DNA of 5,426 nt from an uncultured Clostridia bacterium (lineage in GTDB: Bacteria > Bacillota > Clostridia > Peptostreptococcales > Anaerovoracaceae). Under the pieces are notes generated by a model. The model was not told the origin of the DNA. It saw nothing but the letters and a program-made list of their open reading frames with translations, and searched no databases. The translations under genes and the position numbers were made by a program. Each line of letters starts with the position of its first letter. The stretch's first letter is position 1. The DNA lies in assembly GCA_946541285.1 (NCBI GenBank), contig CAMNJG010000116.1, positions 1 to 5,426 of the forward strand. The letters run 5' to 3'. Below are positions 1 to 5,169 of this stretch, piece after piece.

Positions 1-994
1 CATAGATCGTCTCCCCGCCGTATTCGGAGAGATAGGCCGCCAGTGCCGCCGCAAAGCTGGAACTGGACACATAGCCTGCTTCAACAAGGTCGGTTGCTGA
101 CAGCAGATTATCAAGTCCGGCAAGTCCCTCGCTCAGATAGTTCGAGATGTCTGATTCTGACAGGTAATACGACAGCGTATCGCTCAGGTAGGCAGACGAA
201 ACATAATCACTCAGGCAGCTTTCCAGATACGATTTGGTTGCGTAATCCTCCAGATCCTCACTCAGGGAACTGAGAGACACATAATCACTTAGGATCTCGT
301 CGAGATCATCAGCAGCTACATAGCTTTCCAGTGCTTCACTCAAAGCCTCGCTCAGGTATTCACTCAGGTAGGAATCTGACACGTAACTGCCAAGTGCCTC
401 ACTCAGGTAGGTGTCTGTCACATAACTGCCCAGCGCTTCGCTCAGGTAGGAGCTTGTGACGAAATTTGCATCATCCAGATCGGAAAGTGTGGCGTATTCG
501 CTCAGATAATCGGAAAGCTCCGATTCCGTCAAATACCCAGCATTCTCCAGATCGTTGCGCGTCACATAGTCGCTCAGGTAATCGCTGATGATGTCGCTGA
601 GAACTGATTCGACATCAGACTCCGACATATAACCTGAGTTATCCAGTTCATCCTGCGTAACATAATCACTCAGGCAGTTCGACAGATCAGACTCCGTCAC
701 GTATTCGCTCAGGTAGCCGTACATATCCGAACCGGTCACATACTCACTCAGATAGTTTGAAATATTCGCGCCTTCCACATAATCGTCCAGCACATCGCTC
801 AGATGGCTTTCCGACACATAGTTTTCCAGATACGTCTGCAGCTCCGAGTCTGTCACCAATCCGGCCGCCCTCTTGCCGCTTTCCATCAGCTTTTCCAGCG
901 TGATCCTTTGCGTCTCGCTGCCGTGGTTCAGCACCAGACTGTCGTTGTTGTTTGCCGAGGACGCGACCGGCAATTCACTGATTTTTACACCCAT
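1..994 (-). CDS. Phage fibre-like repeat protein, 3' end beyond window (partial)
   Basis: The reading frame opens at ATG 994-992 and stays open to base 1, giving 331 residues with the C-terminus missing. The start is supported by AGGAGG eight bases upstream, which overlaps the previous gene's TGA stop. Residues 5-37 form a small module (I-S-E-L-P, S-S, D-x-L-x-L, then R-I) of a type seen at the ends of phage fibre proteins. From about residue 47 to 324 the protein is a degenerate repeat of the form Y-V-T-x-S-x-L-S-x-Y-L-S-(E/D), mostly with a 13-residue period. It is very acidic, with only a handful of Lys and Arg, and is rich in Ser, Tyr, Leu, Asp and Glu. There is no signal peptide or membrane segment. 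An elongated fibre or shaft subunit of the virion is the likely role, by inference. The family resemblance is to repeat proteins in gut phage tail or head-fibre loci; the exact function is unknown. Confidence 0.85.
   Translation of the reverse strand, partial: MGVKISELPVASSANNNDSLVLNHGSETQRITLEKLMESGKRAAGLVTDSELQTYLENYVSESHLSDVLDDYVEGANISNYLSEYVTGSDMYGYLSEYVTESDLSNCLSDYVTQDELDNSGYMSESDVESVLSDIISDYLSDYVTRNDLENAGYLTESELSDYLSEYATLSDLDDANFVTSSYLSEALGSYVTDTYLSEALGSYVSDSYLSEYLSEALSEALESYVAADDLDEILSDYVSLSSLSEDLEDYATKSYLESCLSDYVSSAYLSDTLSYYLSESDISNYLSEGLAGLDNLLSATDLVEAGYVSSSSFAAALAAYLSEYGGETIY
23..856 (-). repeat. 39-nt (13-residue) degenerate coding repeats
   Basis: Tyr of the Y-V-T type motif falls at residues 59, 72, 85, 98 and 111, then again in steps of 13 at 178-191-204, 225-238-251-264-277 and 308-321. 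Between these runs are 11-residue units of the D-L-x-N-A-G-Y type and two 21-residue units (13 plus an extra 8). On the plus strand this gives CTCAG motifs spaced exactly 39 bases apart, for example at 363, 402, 441 and at 669, 708, 747. Confidence 0.9.
884..982 (-). other. Small P-x-x-S-S / D-x-L-x-L module, N-terminal copy
   Basis: This encodes residues 5-37 of the 13-residue-repeat protein: I-S-E-L-P, S-S at 12-13, D18, L20, L22, R30-I31. It matches the copy near the C-terminus of the preceding gene with no gaps. It sits immediately before the repeat shaft, where an anchoring or oligomerising domain would be expected. Confidence 0.65.
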
Positions 995-1002
995 GGTCTT
1001 TT

Positions 1003-1008
1003 CCTCCT
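1003..1008 (-). promoter_or_regulatory. Ribosome-binding site overlapping the upstream stop codon
   Basis: AGGAGG on the minus strand lies eight bases before ATG 994. It shares its first A with the TGA stop (1010-1008) of the preceding gene, reading TGAGGAGG. A ribosome finishing the 377-residue protein therefore terminates on top of the next initiation site, which suggests coupled translation of the two fibre-like proteins. Confidence 0.85.
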
Positions 1009-2141
1009 CAATCGATATTGATTACTTCGCTGCTTTCCGTAAGCATCTGCTCTCCGGATTCTGTCATCACGGCATCAGGTTCCTCTTCCCCGGTGTCTAT
1101 CAGAAGTTCTTCACCATCCTCGGTAAGAAGGGAGTCGCCGCCCTCCGTCTCAAGACTGTCACCGTCTCCGGACGGTATGATCACCGCCGAGGCGCGGATC
1201 TTATAGATCCTGCCGTCCCGTTCCAGGAACAGGTAATCCGATTTCCGAAGAGATGAAACGGTCGGCACCTTCGTCAGGTCATCCTGCTTACCCTGGAGCG
1301 CTGTATAGATGCCTCCGGATTTCACAGCGTTCTCGCTTCCGGCCACCGGCTCATCATCGAAGGTGATCTCGATGTGGCTGTTTATCAGAGCCTCATATAC
1401 ACCGCCGCTCGTAACGGGATTTGTACTTCCTGCCCTCGGGGCGGAATCGAAGTTGAGCTTATCCTGCTTACTTTGCAGGGCTGAACGGATGCCTCCGCTG
1501 GTGACCGGCTTTGTGCTTCCCGCTGTCGGAACCGTGTCAAAGGACAGCTTATCCTGCTTCTCCTGCAGGGCTGTGTATATGCCTTCGCTGGTGACCGGTT
1601 TTGTGCTACCCGCCCTTGGGCCCGTATCAAAGGAAAGCGTGTCCTGTTTGCCCTGGAGGGCTGTGTATATACCACCGCTCCTCACAGGCTTCCTGCTCCC
1701 CGGCTGCGGGGATTCATCGAAGGAAAGTGTATCCTGTTTGCCCTGGAGTGCAGCATGAATGCCGCCGCTCCGTACTGGGTTTCTGCTTCCGGATACAGGA
1801 GCTTCGTCGAAGGTCAGCGTGTTCTGCTTCTTCCCAAGCTCGGTGTAGATGCCGCCGCTTCTGACCGGGTTCCTGCTCCCGGATGCCGGAGCCTCGTCAA
1901 AGGTCAGCGCATCCTGTTTGCTCCGAAGAGCCGTGTAGATGCCGCCGCTCCTCACAGGGTTCCGGCTGTTTGCTGTCGGCGCTTCATCGAAGGTCAGCGC
2001 ATCCTGCTTTCCCCTTGCCGCATCCGCGTTTGCTTTCATCTGCGTGTCGATGATGTCAAAGTTACCGTTGAGCTCATCGATATCCACAAGGTCGGTTTGT
2101 TCAGGCTTGGTCAGCCTGTAATTCGTTGTCCTGGTCGCCAA
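1008..2141 (-). CDS. Phage tail fibre-like protein with eight 30-residue repeats
   Basis: This is probably an elongated virion fibre. I prefer TTG 2141-2139 as start (377 residues, beginning M-A-T-R-T-T-N-Y) because AGGGGG sits eight bases upstream. The alternative GTG at 2150 would add three residues but directly abuts the AAGGGG stretch, leaving no spacer. Residues 1-44 resemble the phage tail-fibre N-terminus (N-Y-x-L-T-K-P, then an N-F-D-I-I-D segment and K-A-N-A-D-A). Residues 45-284 are eight tandem copies of K-Q-D-x-L-x-F-D-x-x-P-x-x-G-S-x-x-P-V, ending in S-G-G-I-Y-x-A-L. Residues 288-321 form a small module shared with the next gene's N-terminus. Residues 329-372 are acidic octapeptide repeats. 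The gene follows the Ig-domain gene after a 15-base gap and ends on the next gene's ribosome-binding site. Similar repeats occur in gut phage fibre proteins (from memory); whether they sit on tail or head is undecided. Confidence 0.87.
   Translation of the reverse strand: MATRTTNYRLTKPEQTDLVDIDELNGNFDIIDTQMKANADAARGKQDALTFDEAPTANSRNPVRSGGIYTALRSKQDALTFDEAPASGSRNPVRSGGIYTELGKKQNTLTFDEAPVSGSRNPVRSGGIHAALQGKQDTLSFDESPQPGSRKPVRSGGIYTALQGKQDTLSFDTGPRAGSTKPVTSEGIYTALQEKQDKLSFDTVPTAGSTKPVTSGGIRSALQSKQDKLNFDSAPRAGSTNPVTSGGVYEALINSHIEITFDDEPVAGSENAVKSGGIYTALQGKQDDLTKVPTVSSLRKSDYLFLERDGRIYKIRASAVIIPSGDGDSLETEGGDSLLTEDGEELLIDTGEEEPDAVMTESGEQMLTESSEVINID
1026..1157 (-). repeat. Acidic octapeptide repeats at the C-terminus
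   Basis: Residues 329-372 of the 377-residue protein divide into five octads of loose form x-L-x-T-E-x-G-E: S-L-E-T-E-G-G-D, S-L-L-T-E-D-G-E, E-L-L-I-D-T-G-E, A-V-M-T-E-S-G-E and Q-M-L-T-E-S-S-E. A four-residue insert (E-E-P-D) follows the third. The segment is almost free of basic residues. It may be a flexible or metal-binding tail or an assembly tag; no function can be read from the sequence. Confidence 0.75.
1179..1277 (-). other. Small P-x-x-S-S / D-x-L-x-L module, C-terminal copy
   Basis: This encodes residues 289-321 of the 377-residue protein, after the last 30-residue repeat. It aligns without gaps to residues 5-37 of the next gene: P, S-S, D, L, L and a basic residue plus I fall at identical spacings. 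A motif of this kind (x-S-x-L-P-x-x-S..., D-x-L-x-L..., G-x-x-x-K-I) is common in phage fibre-like proteins. It probably forms a small beta-rich fold; its role as a connector is inference. Confidence 0.65.
1290..2009 (-). repeat. Eight tandem 90-nt (30-residue) protein-coding repeats
   Basis: There are eight consecutive units of exactly 30 residues without indels, plus the start of a ninth (K-Q-D-D-L) just beyond. Units 1-4 carry S-R-(N/K)-P-V-R and F-D-E. Units 5-7 carry S-T-(K/N)-P-V-T and F-D-(T/S). Unit 8 is divergent (S-E-N-A-V-K) and has lost its leading K-Q-D. The S-G-G-I or S-E-G-I core is kept throughout. This exact register in a virion gene suggests repeating folded units along a fibre shaft. 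Confidence 0.95.
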
Positions 2142-2149
2142 ACTGACCA

Positions 2150-2155
2150 CCCCCT
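2150..2155 (-). promoter_or_regulatory. Ribosome-binding site that favours a TTG start
   Basis: AGGGGG on the minus strand lies just after the TAA stop (2159-2157) of the Ig-domain gene. Its spacing is eight bases to TTG 2141 but none to GTG 2150, which overlaps its last G. This spacing is the reason for choosing the TTG codon as the start of the 30-residue-repeat protein. Confidence 0.6.
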
Positions 2156-2156
2156 T

Positions 2157-3809
2157 TTATGCGTTGACATGGACATAGGTCGTATCTCCGTAGGTGACAT
2201 TGCTGGTGAACAGCTCCGGGAACTGCTCCTTCACTTCCTCGTAGAGTGATCCCTTCGAGTAGGTGAGGTATGGGACTTTCCCATCGTGCGTGATGCCGGT
2301 GCATCCGCTTGCCTTTGATCCGTGCTGTACGATGTTTTTCAGCACCGACAGGTCCTTTGGCAGATTGTCATACCAGCACCATGGAAGCGCCAGGATACCG
2401 GGGATGCTCACAATGTTGTCATCCGGGAAAGTCGCATAGTTGGTGTACATCGTGTCATCATCCACGTCATACAGTCCAAGTCCTGCCATCTTCCGACAGA
2501 TACCGGAGGTCGCGGAATTGTAGCCGCCTTTCAGTCCCGGAGCGCAGCGGATATAGTCTGAACTGTTCAGGGTGAAGGTCAGCACCTGGATCTGGTTGTA
2601 CACATAGAGATTTGTGTACGGATAATCCACACAGCTCGGATTCGGCAGGCTCTCCGGCCTTCCGTTCTTCTTCTCCATCGCCGCGATGATATAGATATCC
2701 GCCCTTGCTTCTATGGCGTTCTGACCGTCCGCGGATGGATATCTTCCGGCCGGAAGGACCATATACGGGATATCCCCATACTGCCGGTAATCGGTAAAGG
2801 CTCCCTTACTGCAGAGATAATCCACGATGCTGCTGTAGGTGTCTTCGGACAGGTAGTAGTCTCCGTCTGCCGGGATATACGGGACATTCTGCGGATAGAA
2901 GCTATCCCAGAAATCAGAAGGAAGGTCCGCGTTAAAGTCAAGCCCCAGTTCTTCCCCGACGATCTGGCCGATCACATCAATCGGAACCGTCATGGTCTGA
3001 ACATTGAGCAGGGTCTCCGCTTCGTACTGATTCCCGCCCGGCATTTGGTAGTAAGCATGAAGGCTCGTCCCATAAGGCGTCATGATTTCTCCACTTGGCG
3101 GATAGAAAGTGCAGCTGTCCGTAACGATCCTAAGGTCTCCGGAACGCTTATATTTCAGTGTGATGACCGCCCCGCTTATATCAAGCGGCTCGCCTTCCGC
3201 ATAGTCCTTCTTATTCGGCGCATGGGAGAAATAGATACCATCTGCCTGATCCACATTGATGGTGTACTGATCAGAATATTCTGATCCAGTTGCCGGGTTC
3301 CTCCATGTTGCCTGGACAGGCAGTGTTTCCATGTGTCCGATCATCTCTCCGGCAGAAGGCTCGAAAGTAACGCTCCCGGCATCAATGCTTCTCGTCGTCC
3401 CATCAGTGTACCGGACGGACAGTACCGCCCCGGAAAGATCCAGGCCTGCGCCTTCCTTTTGCGTAGGATTCGATAACCGGGTAAAGAACAGTTCTTCCAC
3501 ATCCGCCACATCGATCTGTGTGTCCGCCGTGAACTCATTGCCCGCATGGTCCGTGTAGGTAGCGTTGATATTGAGCTCTCCGGCATATTCAAGAAGCGAG
3601 CCTTCGTCCGGATCGTAGCCACAGGATGCCGTGATATCCGACGCGGTCCCGTCCTTGTAGTAGGCCATGACCTGTCCCCCGGAAAGGGAGAGCGGTGATC
3701 CCGCGTACTGCGGGCTTGCCGGGCTTCTCACCCATTCGATCCGGCTGGTGACCGCGTTATAACCGAAGACCACCAGGCGGGCCTGTCTTGCTGCAAGTCG
3801 TAGTGCCAT
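2157..3809 (-). CDS. Virion protein with three Ig-like domains and a unique C-terminal domain
   Basis: A 550-residue protein starts at ATG 3809, with AAGGAGG five bases upstream overlapping the previous stop. After a short N-terminal stretch (1-22) come three tandem Ig-like domains at about 23-103, 105-189 and 191-273. These resemble the bacterial group 3 Ig-like family: L-x-L-S-G-A-V, an aromatic then D-G or S-G, F-x-P-x-x-G-E, and a closing strand ending in x-V. Such domains decorate phage tail and capsid proteins and are thought to bind surface sugars weakly. Residues 274-550 match nothing I recognise. They are rich in Tyr, Pro and Asp, contain six Cys (333, 393, 422, 438, 478, 503) and include a W-C-W-Y motif at 477-480. 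Receptor binding at the C-terminus is inference from position and neighbours. No catalytic motif, signal peptide or membrane segment is visible. Confidence 0.85.
   Translation of the reverse strand: MALRLAARQARLVVFGYNAVTSRIEWVRSPASPQYAGSPLSLSGGQVMAYYKDGTASDITASCGYDPDEGSLLEYAGELNINATYTDHAGNEFTADTQIDVADVEELFFTRLSNPTQKEGAGLDLSGAVLSVRYTDGTTRSIDAGSVTFEPSAGEMIGHMETLPVQATWRNPATGSEYSDQYTINVDQADGIYFSHAPNKKDYAEGEPLDISGAVITLKYKRSGDLRIVTDSCTFYPPSGEIMTPYGTSLHAYYQMPGGNQYEAETLLNVQTMTVPIDVIGQIVGEELGLDFNADLPSDFWDSFYPQNVPYIPADGDYYLSEDTYSSIVDYLCSKGAFTDYRQYGDIPYMVLPAGRYPSADGQNAIEARADIYIIAAMEKKNGRPESLPNPSCVDYPYTNLYVYNQIQVLTFTLNSSDYIRCAPGLKGGYNSATSGICRKMAGLGLYDVDDDTMYTNYATFPDDNIVSIPGILALPWCWYDNLPKDLSVLKNIVQHGSKASGCTGITHDGKVPYLTYSKGSLYEEVKEQFPELFTSNVTYGDTTYVHVNA
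2991..3743 (-). repeat. Three tandem Ig-like domain repeats
   Basis: Units lie at 3501-3743, 3243-3497 and 2991-3239, each of about 80-85 residues. All share an S-G strand followed by an aromatic and a polar turn, a G-x-(D/E)-P or F-x-P stretch with a following G-E or E-G, and a final strand before the linker. Units 2 and 3 are closest (D-L-S-G-A-V against D-I-S-G-A-V; S-A-G-E against P-S-G-E). Unit 1 is more diverged. Confidence 0.75.
3269..3286. repeat. Perfect 18-bp palindrome within the second Ig-like domain
   Basis: GATCAGAATATTCTGATC reads identically on both strands. With one bulged C, the flanking ACT and AGT extend the pairing to about 12 base pairs per arm. It lies in the codons for residues 175-181 of the Ig-domain protein. 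There is no loop and no U-tract, so it is not a terminator. It may be chance or an operator-like site. Confidence 0.5.
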
Positions 3810-3814
3810 CTCCC

Positions 3815-3821
3815 CCTCCTT
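3815..3821 (-). promoter_or_regulatory. Ribosome-binding site overlapping the upstream stop codon
   Basis: AAGGAGG on the minus strand uses the last two bases of the TAA stop (3822-3820) of the 449-residue gene and lies five bases before ATG 3809. This is the same stop-over-SD arrangement as at 1003-1010 and suggests translational coupling. Confidence 0.85.
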
Positions 3822-5169
3822 AACCGTCTGTAATGCTGTAGGTGATCTTTAATGACTGGGAGTCCGTCTTTGTGATCGGTTCCTCCAGGTTGCAGATCGT
3901 CCCGATATAGTTCTGGCATGCATCGAAGTAGACATAGTAGGATGAGAACATCCGGAGGTCGTCCGTCACATAGCCGCAGAAGTCCTTCATGCTCCATGAA
4001 CTTGTCGTGTAGGAAGCAAGATCGTATCTGCACTCCCCGTCTTCGTATATGAGTCCCCTCGTCCTTCGTGTCTCCGTTCCGCCTGTGGAATTGGTCACCT
4101 GATAGCAGAATTCTGTCCAGATGCCGCTCCCCCTGTGGGGATAGATACCGCAGTCCATGGTCTGGAAACGGTCGATAGTTGGTGTGAACTGCCTGACCTG
4201 GGAAGTATCCGCAAGAGAAATACGGTAGACGGATTTCCTGTCATAACTCAAGGCGTAAAGATATCCGTTCGACACTGCCAGCGCCATTGTATGGGTATTC
4301 TTGCTGGCATTCGAAGGATACAGGAAGATCTCCGGCAGGGTCAGTGTCTGCCTGAAATCCGTATCCTCCTCCAGGGAGAAGTGATCCGCTGAGGCTTTCA
4401 GCCTTCTGAGATACACTGTCGCGTTTCCGTTCTGATTGCCCTGCGTAGCACACAGATAGATATAGCCGTCATAGTCAGGCGTAATATCCCAGTAATTTCT
4501 GTCCGTCAGGGTCTCCCCGGAAACACTGTAATTGAGCGCTGACTGCTCCGTTCCCATATATGGGGAATTGACACGCAGCAGATGTCTTGAGAGCTTCTGC
4601 TTGTAGAAGGAAATGGTGCTGGTCGCCTGGTAGTTATAGGTGAAATAAGCCGTATCGGTATCCGGATCCATCGCCACAAAATGACGGTAGCCAGTTGAAA
4701 TGCGGTTCCAGGCATTTGCCCGGTACATGTGGAAGGGATTATCTCCCGCCCGTGTATGGGTAAGCGCCAGAGCTGCGATCACACCATTTGCCTGACTGGG
4801 CAGGAAATTCCATACCGTAGTGTACTTGCCGTCCTCATACTTTGTAGAAGTATTATCGATGGTTCCCTGCAGGTTGCTGGCAGGGTTTCCCGCTCCTCTT
4901 CCCGCACAGCCGGTCAGATGCACATCCATGGGAAAGTGGACGTTGCCCACATCCTCGGTGAGCGGACCGTCAAAAAGGAACAGTCCGCCCAGGCCCTTCG
5001 TTCCCAGCGGCATGAGGCTGTACTCACTGGAATAAAGGCCAAGGTTATCGTTTGCGTCGATCCCGGCCCTGTATGCCAGCGCATTGGTGAGCATGTTTTC
5101 GTGCTCCTTTACTATCCGCTTCCCGGTCTTATGATCGAAAAGCTCTATCTTCACATGGCCTTTAACCAT
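3820..5169 (-). CDS. Phage minor tail protein, Firmicutes prophage type
   Basis: A 449-residue protein starts at ATG 5169, whose A is also the last base of the upstream TAA (TAATG); AAGGAG lies seven bases before it. The N-terminus (V-K-I-E-L-F-D, T-G-K, then N-M-L-T-N-A-L at 25-31) is typical of a tail protein recurrent in Firmicutes phages. So are G-G-L-F-L-F-D-G (61-68), S-Q-A-N-G (125-129) followed by L-T-H, and the C-terminal L-E-E-P-I-T-K-T with K-I-T-Y-S-I (428-446). Between about 160 and 426 the chain has several hairpin-like stretches of alternating aromatic and aliphatic residues (near 162-192, 226-256, 292-319, 336-375, 395-426), suggesting a beta-propeller or similar beta-rich body. 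No catalytic motif is visible. It probably sits at the tail tip or baseplate; family recognition is from memory and the propeller is inference. Confidence 0.82.
   Translation of the reverse strand: MVKGHVKIELFDHKTGKRIVKEHENMLTNALAYRAGIDANDNLGLYSSEYSLMPLGTKGLGGLFLFDGPLTEDVGNVHFPMDVHLTGCAGRGAGNPASNLQGTIDNTSTKYEDGKYTTVWNFLPSQANGVIAALALTHTRAGDNPFHMYRANAWNRISTGYRHFVAMDPDTDTAYFTYNYQATSTISFYKQKLSRHLLRVNSPYMGTEQSALNYSVSGETLTDRNYWDITPDYDGYIYLCATQGNQNGNATVYLRRLKASADHFSLEEDTDFRQTLTLPEIFLYPSNASKNTHTMALAVSNGYLYALSYDRKSVYRISLADTSQVRQFTPTIDRFQTMDCGIYPHRGSGIWTEFCYQVTNSTGGTETRRTRGLIYEDGECRYDLASYTTSSWSMKDFCGYVTDDLRMFSSYYVYFDACQNYIGTICNLEEPITKTDSQSLKITYSITDG

Noticed and set aside
132..802. CRISPR-like regular spacing of a short motif (CTCAG every 39 bases)
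   Set aside because: The period is part of an uninterrupted coding frame with protein-level repeats; there are no conserved long direct repeats separated by unique spacers.
1309..1758. A plus-strand open frame with repeated P-P-L-V-T-G-F-V-L-P
   Set aside because: The repetition is the mirror of the 90-nt coding repeats on the minus strand; the frame is open only because those repeats avoid certain codons.
1755..2249. A 164-codon plus-strand open frame
   Set aside because: It crosses the junction between two well-supported minus-strand genes and shows no family features.
2101..2304. Second minus-strand frame spanning the Ig gene end and fibre gene start
   Set aside because: It is an out-of-frame overlap of two genes with clear families and start signals.
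2157..2987. Possible diversity-generating retroelement target at the end of the Ig-domain gene
   Set aside because: No reverse transcriptase, template repeat or adenine-biased duplicated segment was found in the window.
3266..3289. Transcription terminator at the palindrome
   Set aside because: It has no loop, no GC-rich stem and no T-tract, and it lies in the middle of a coding sequence.
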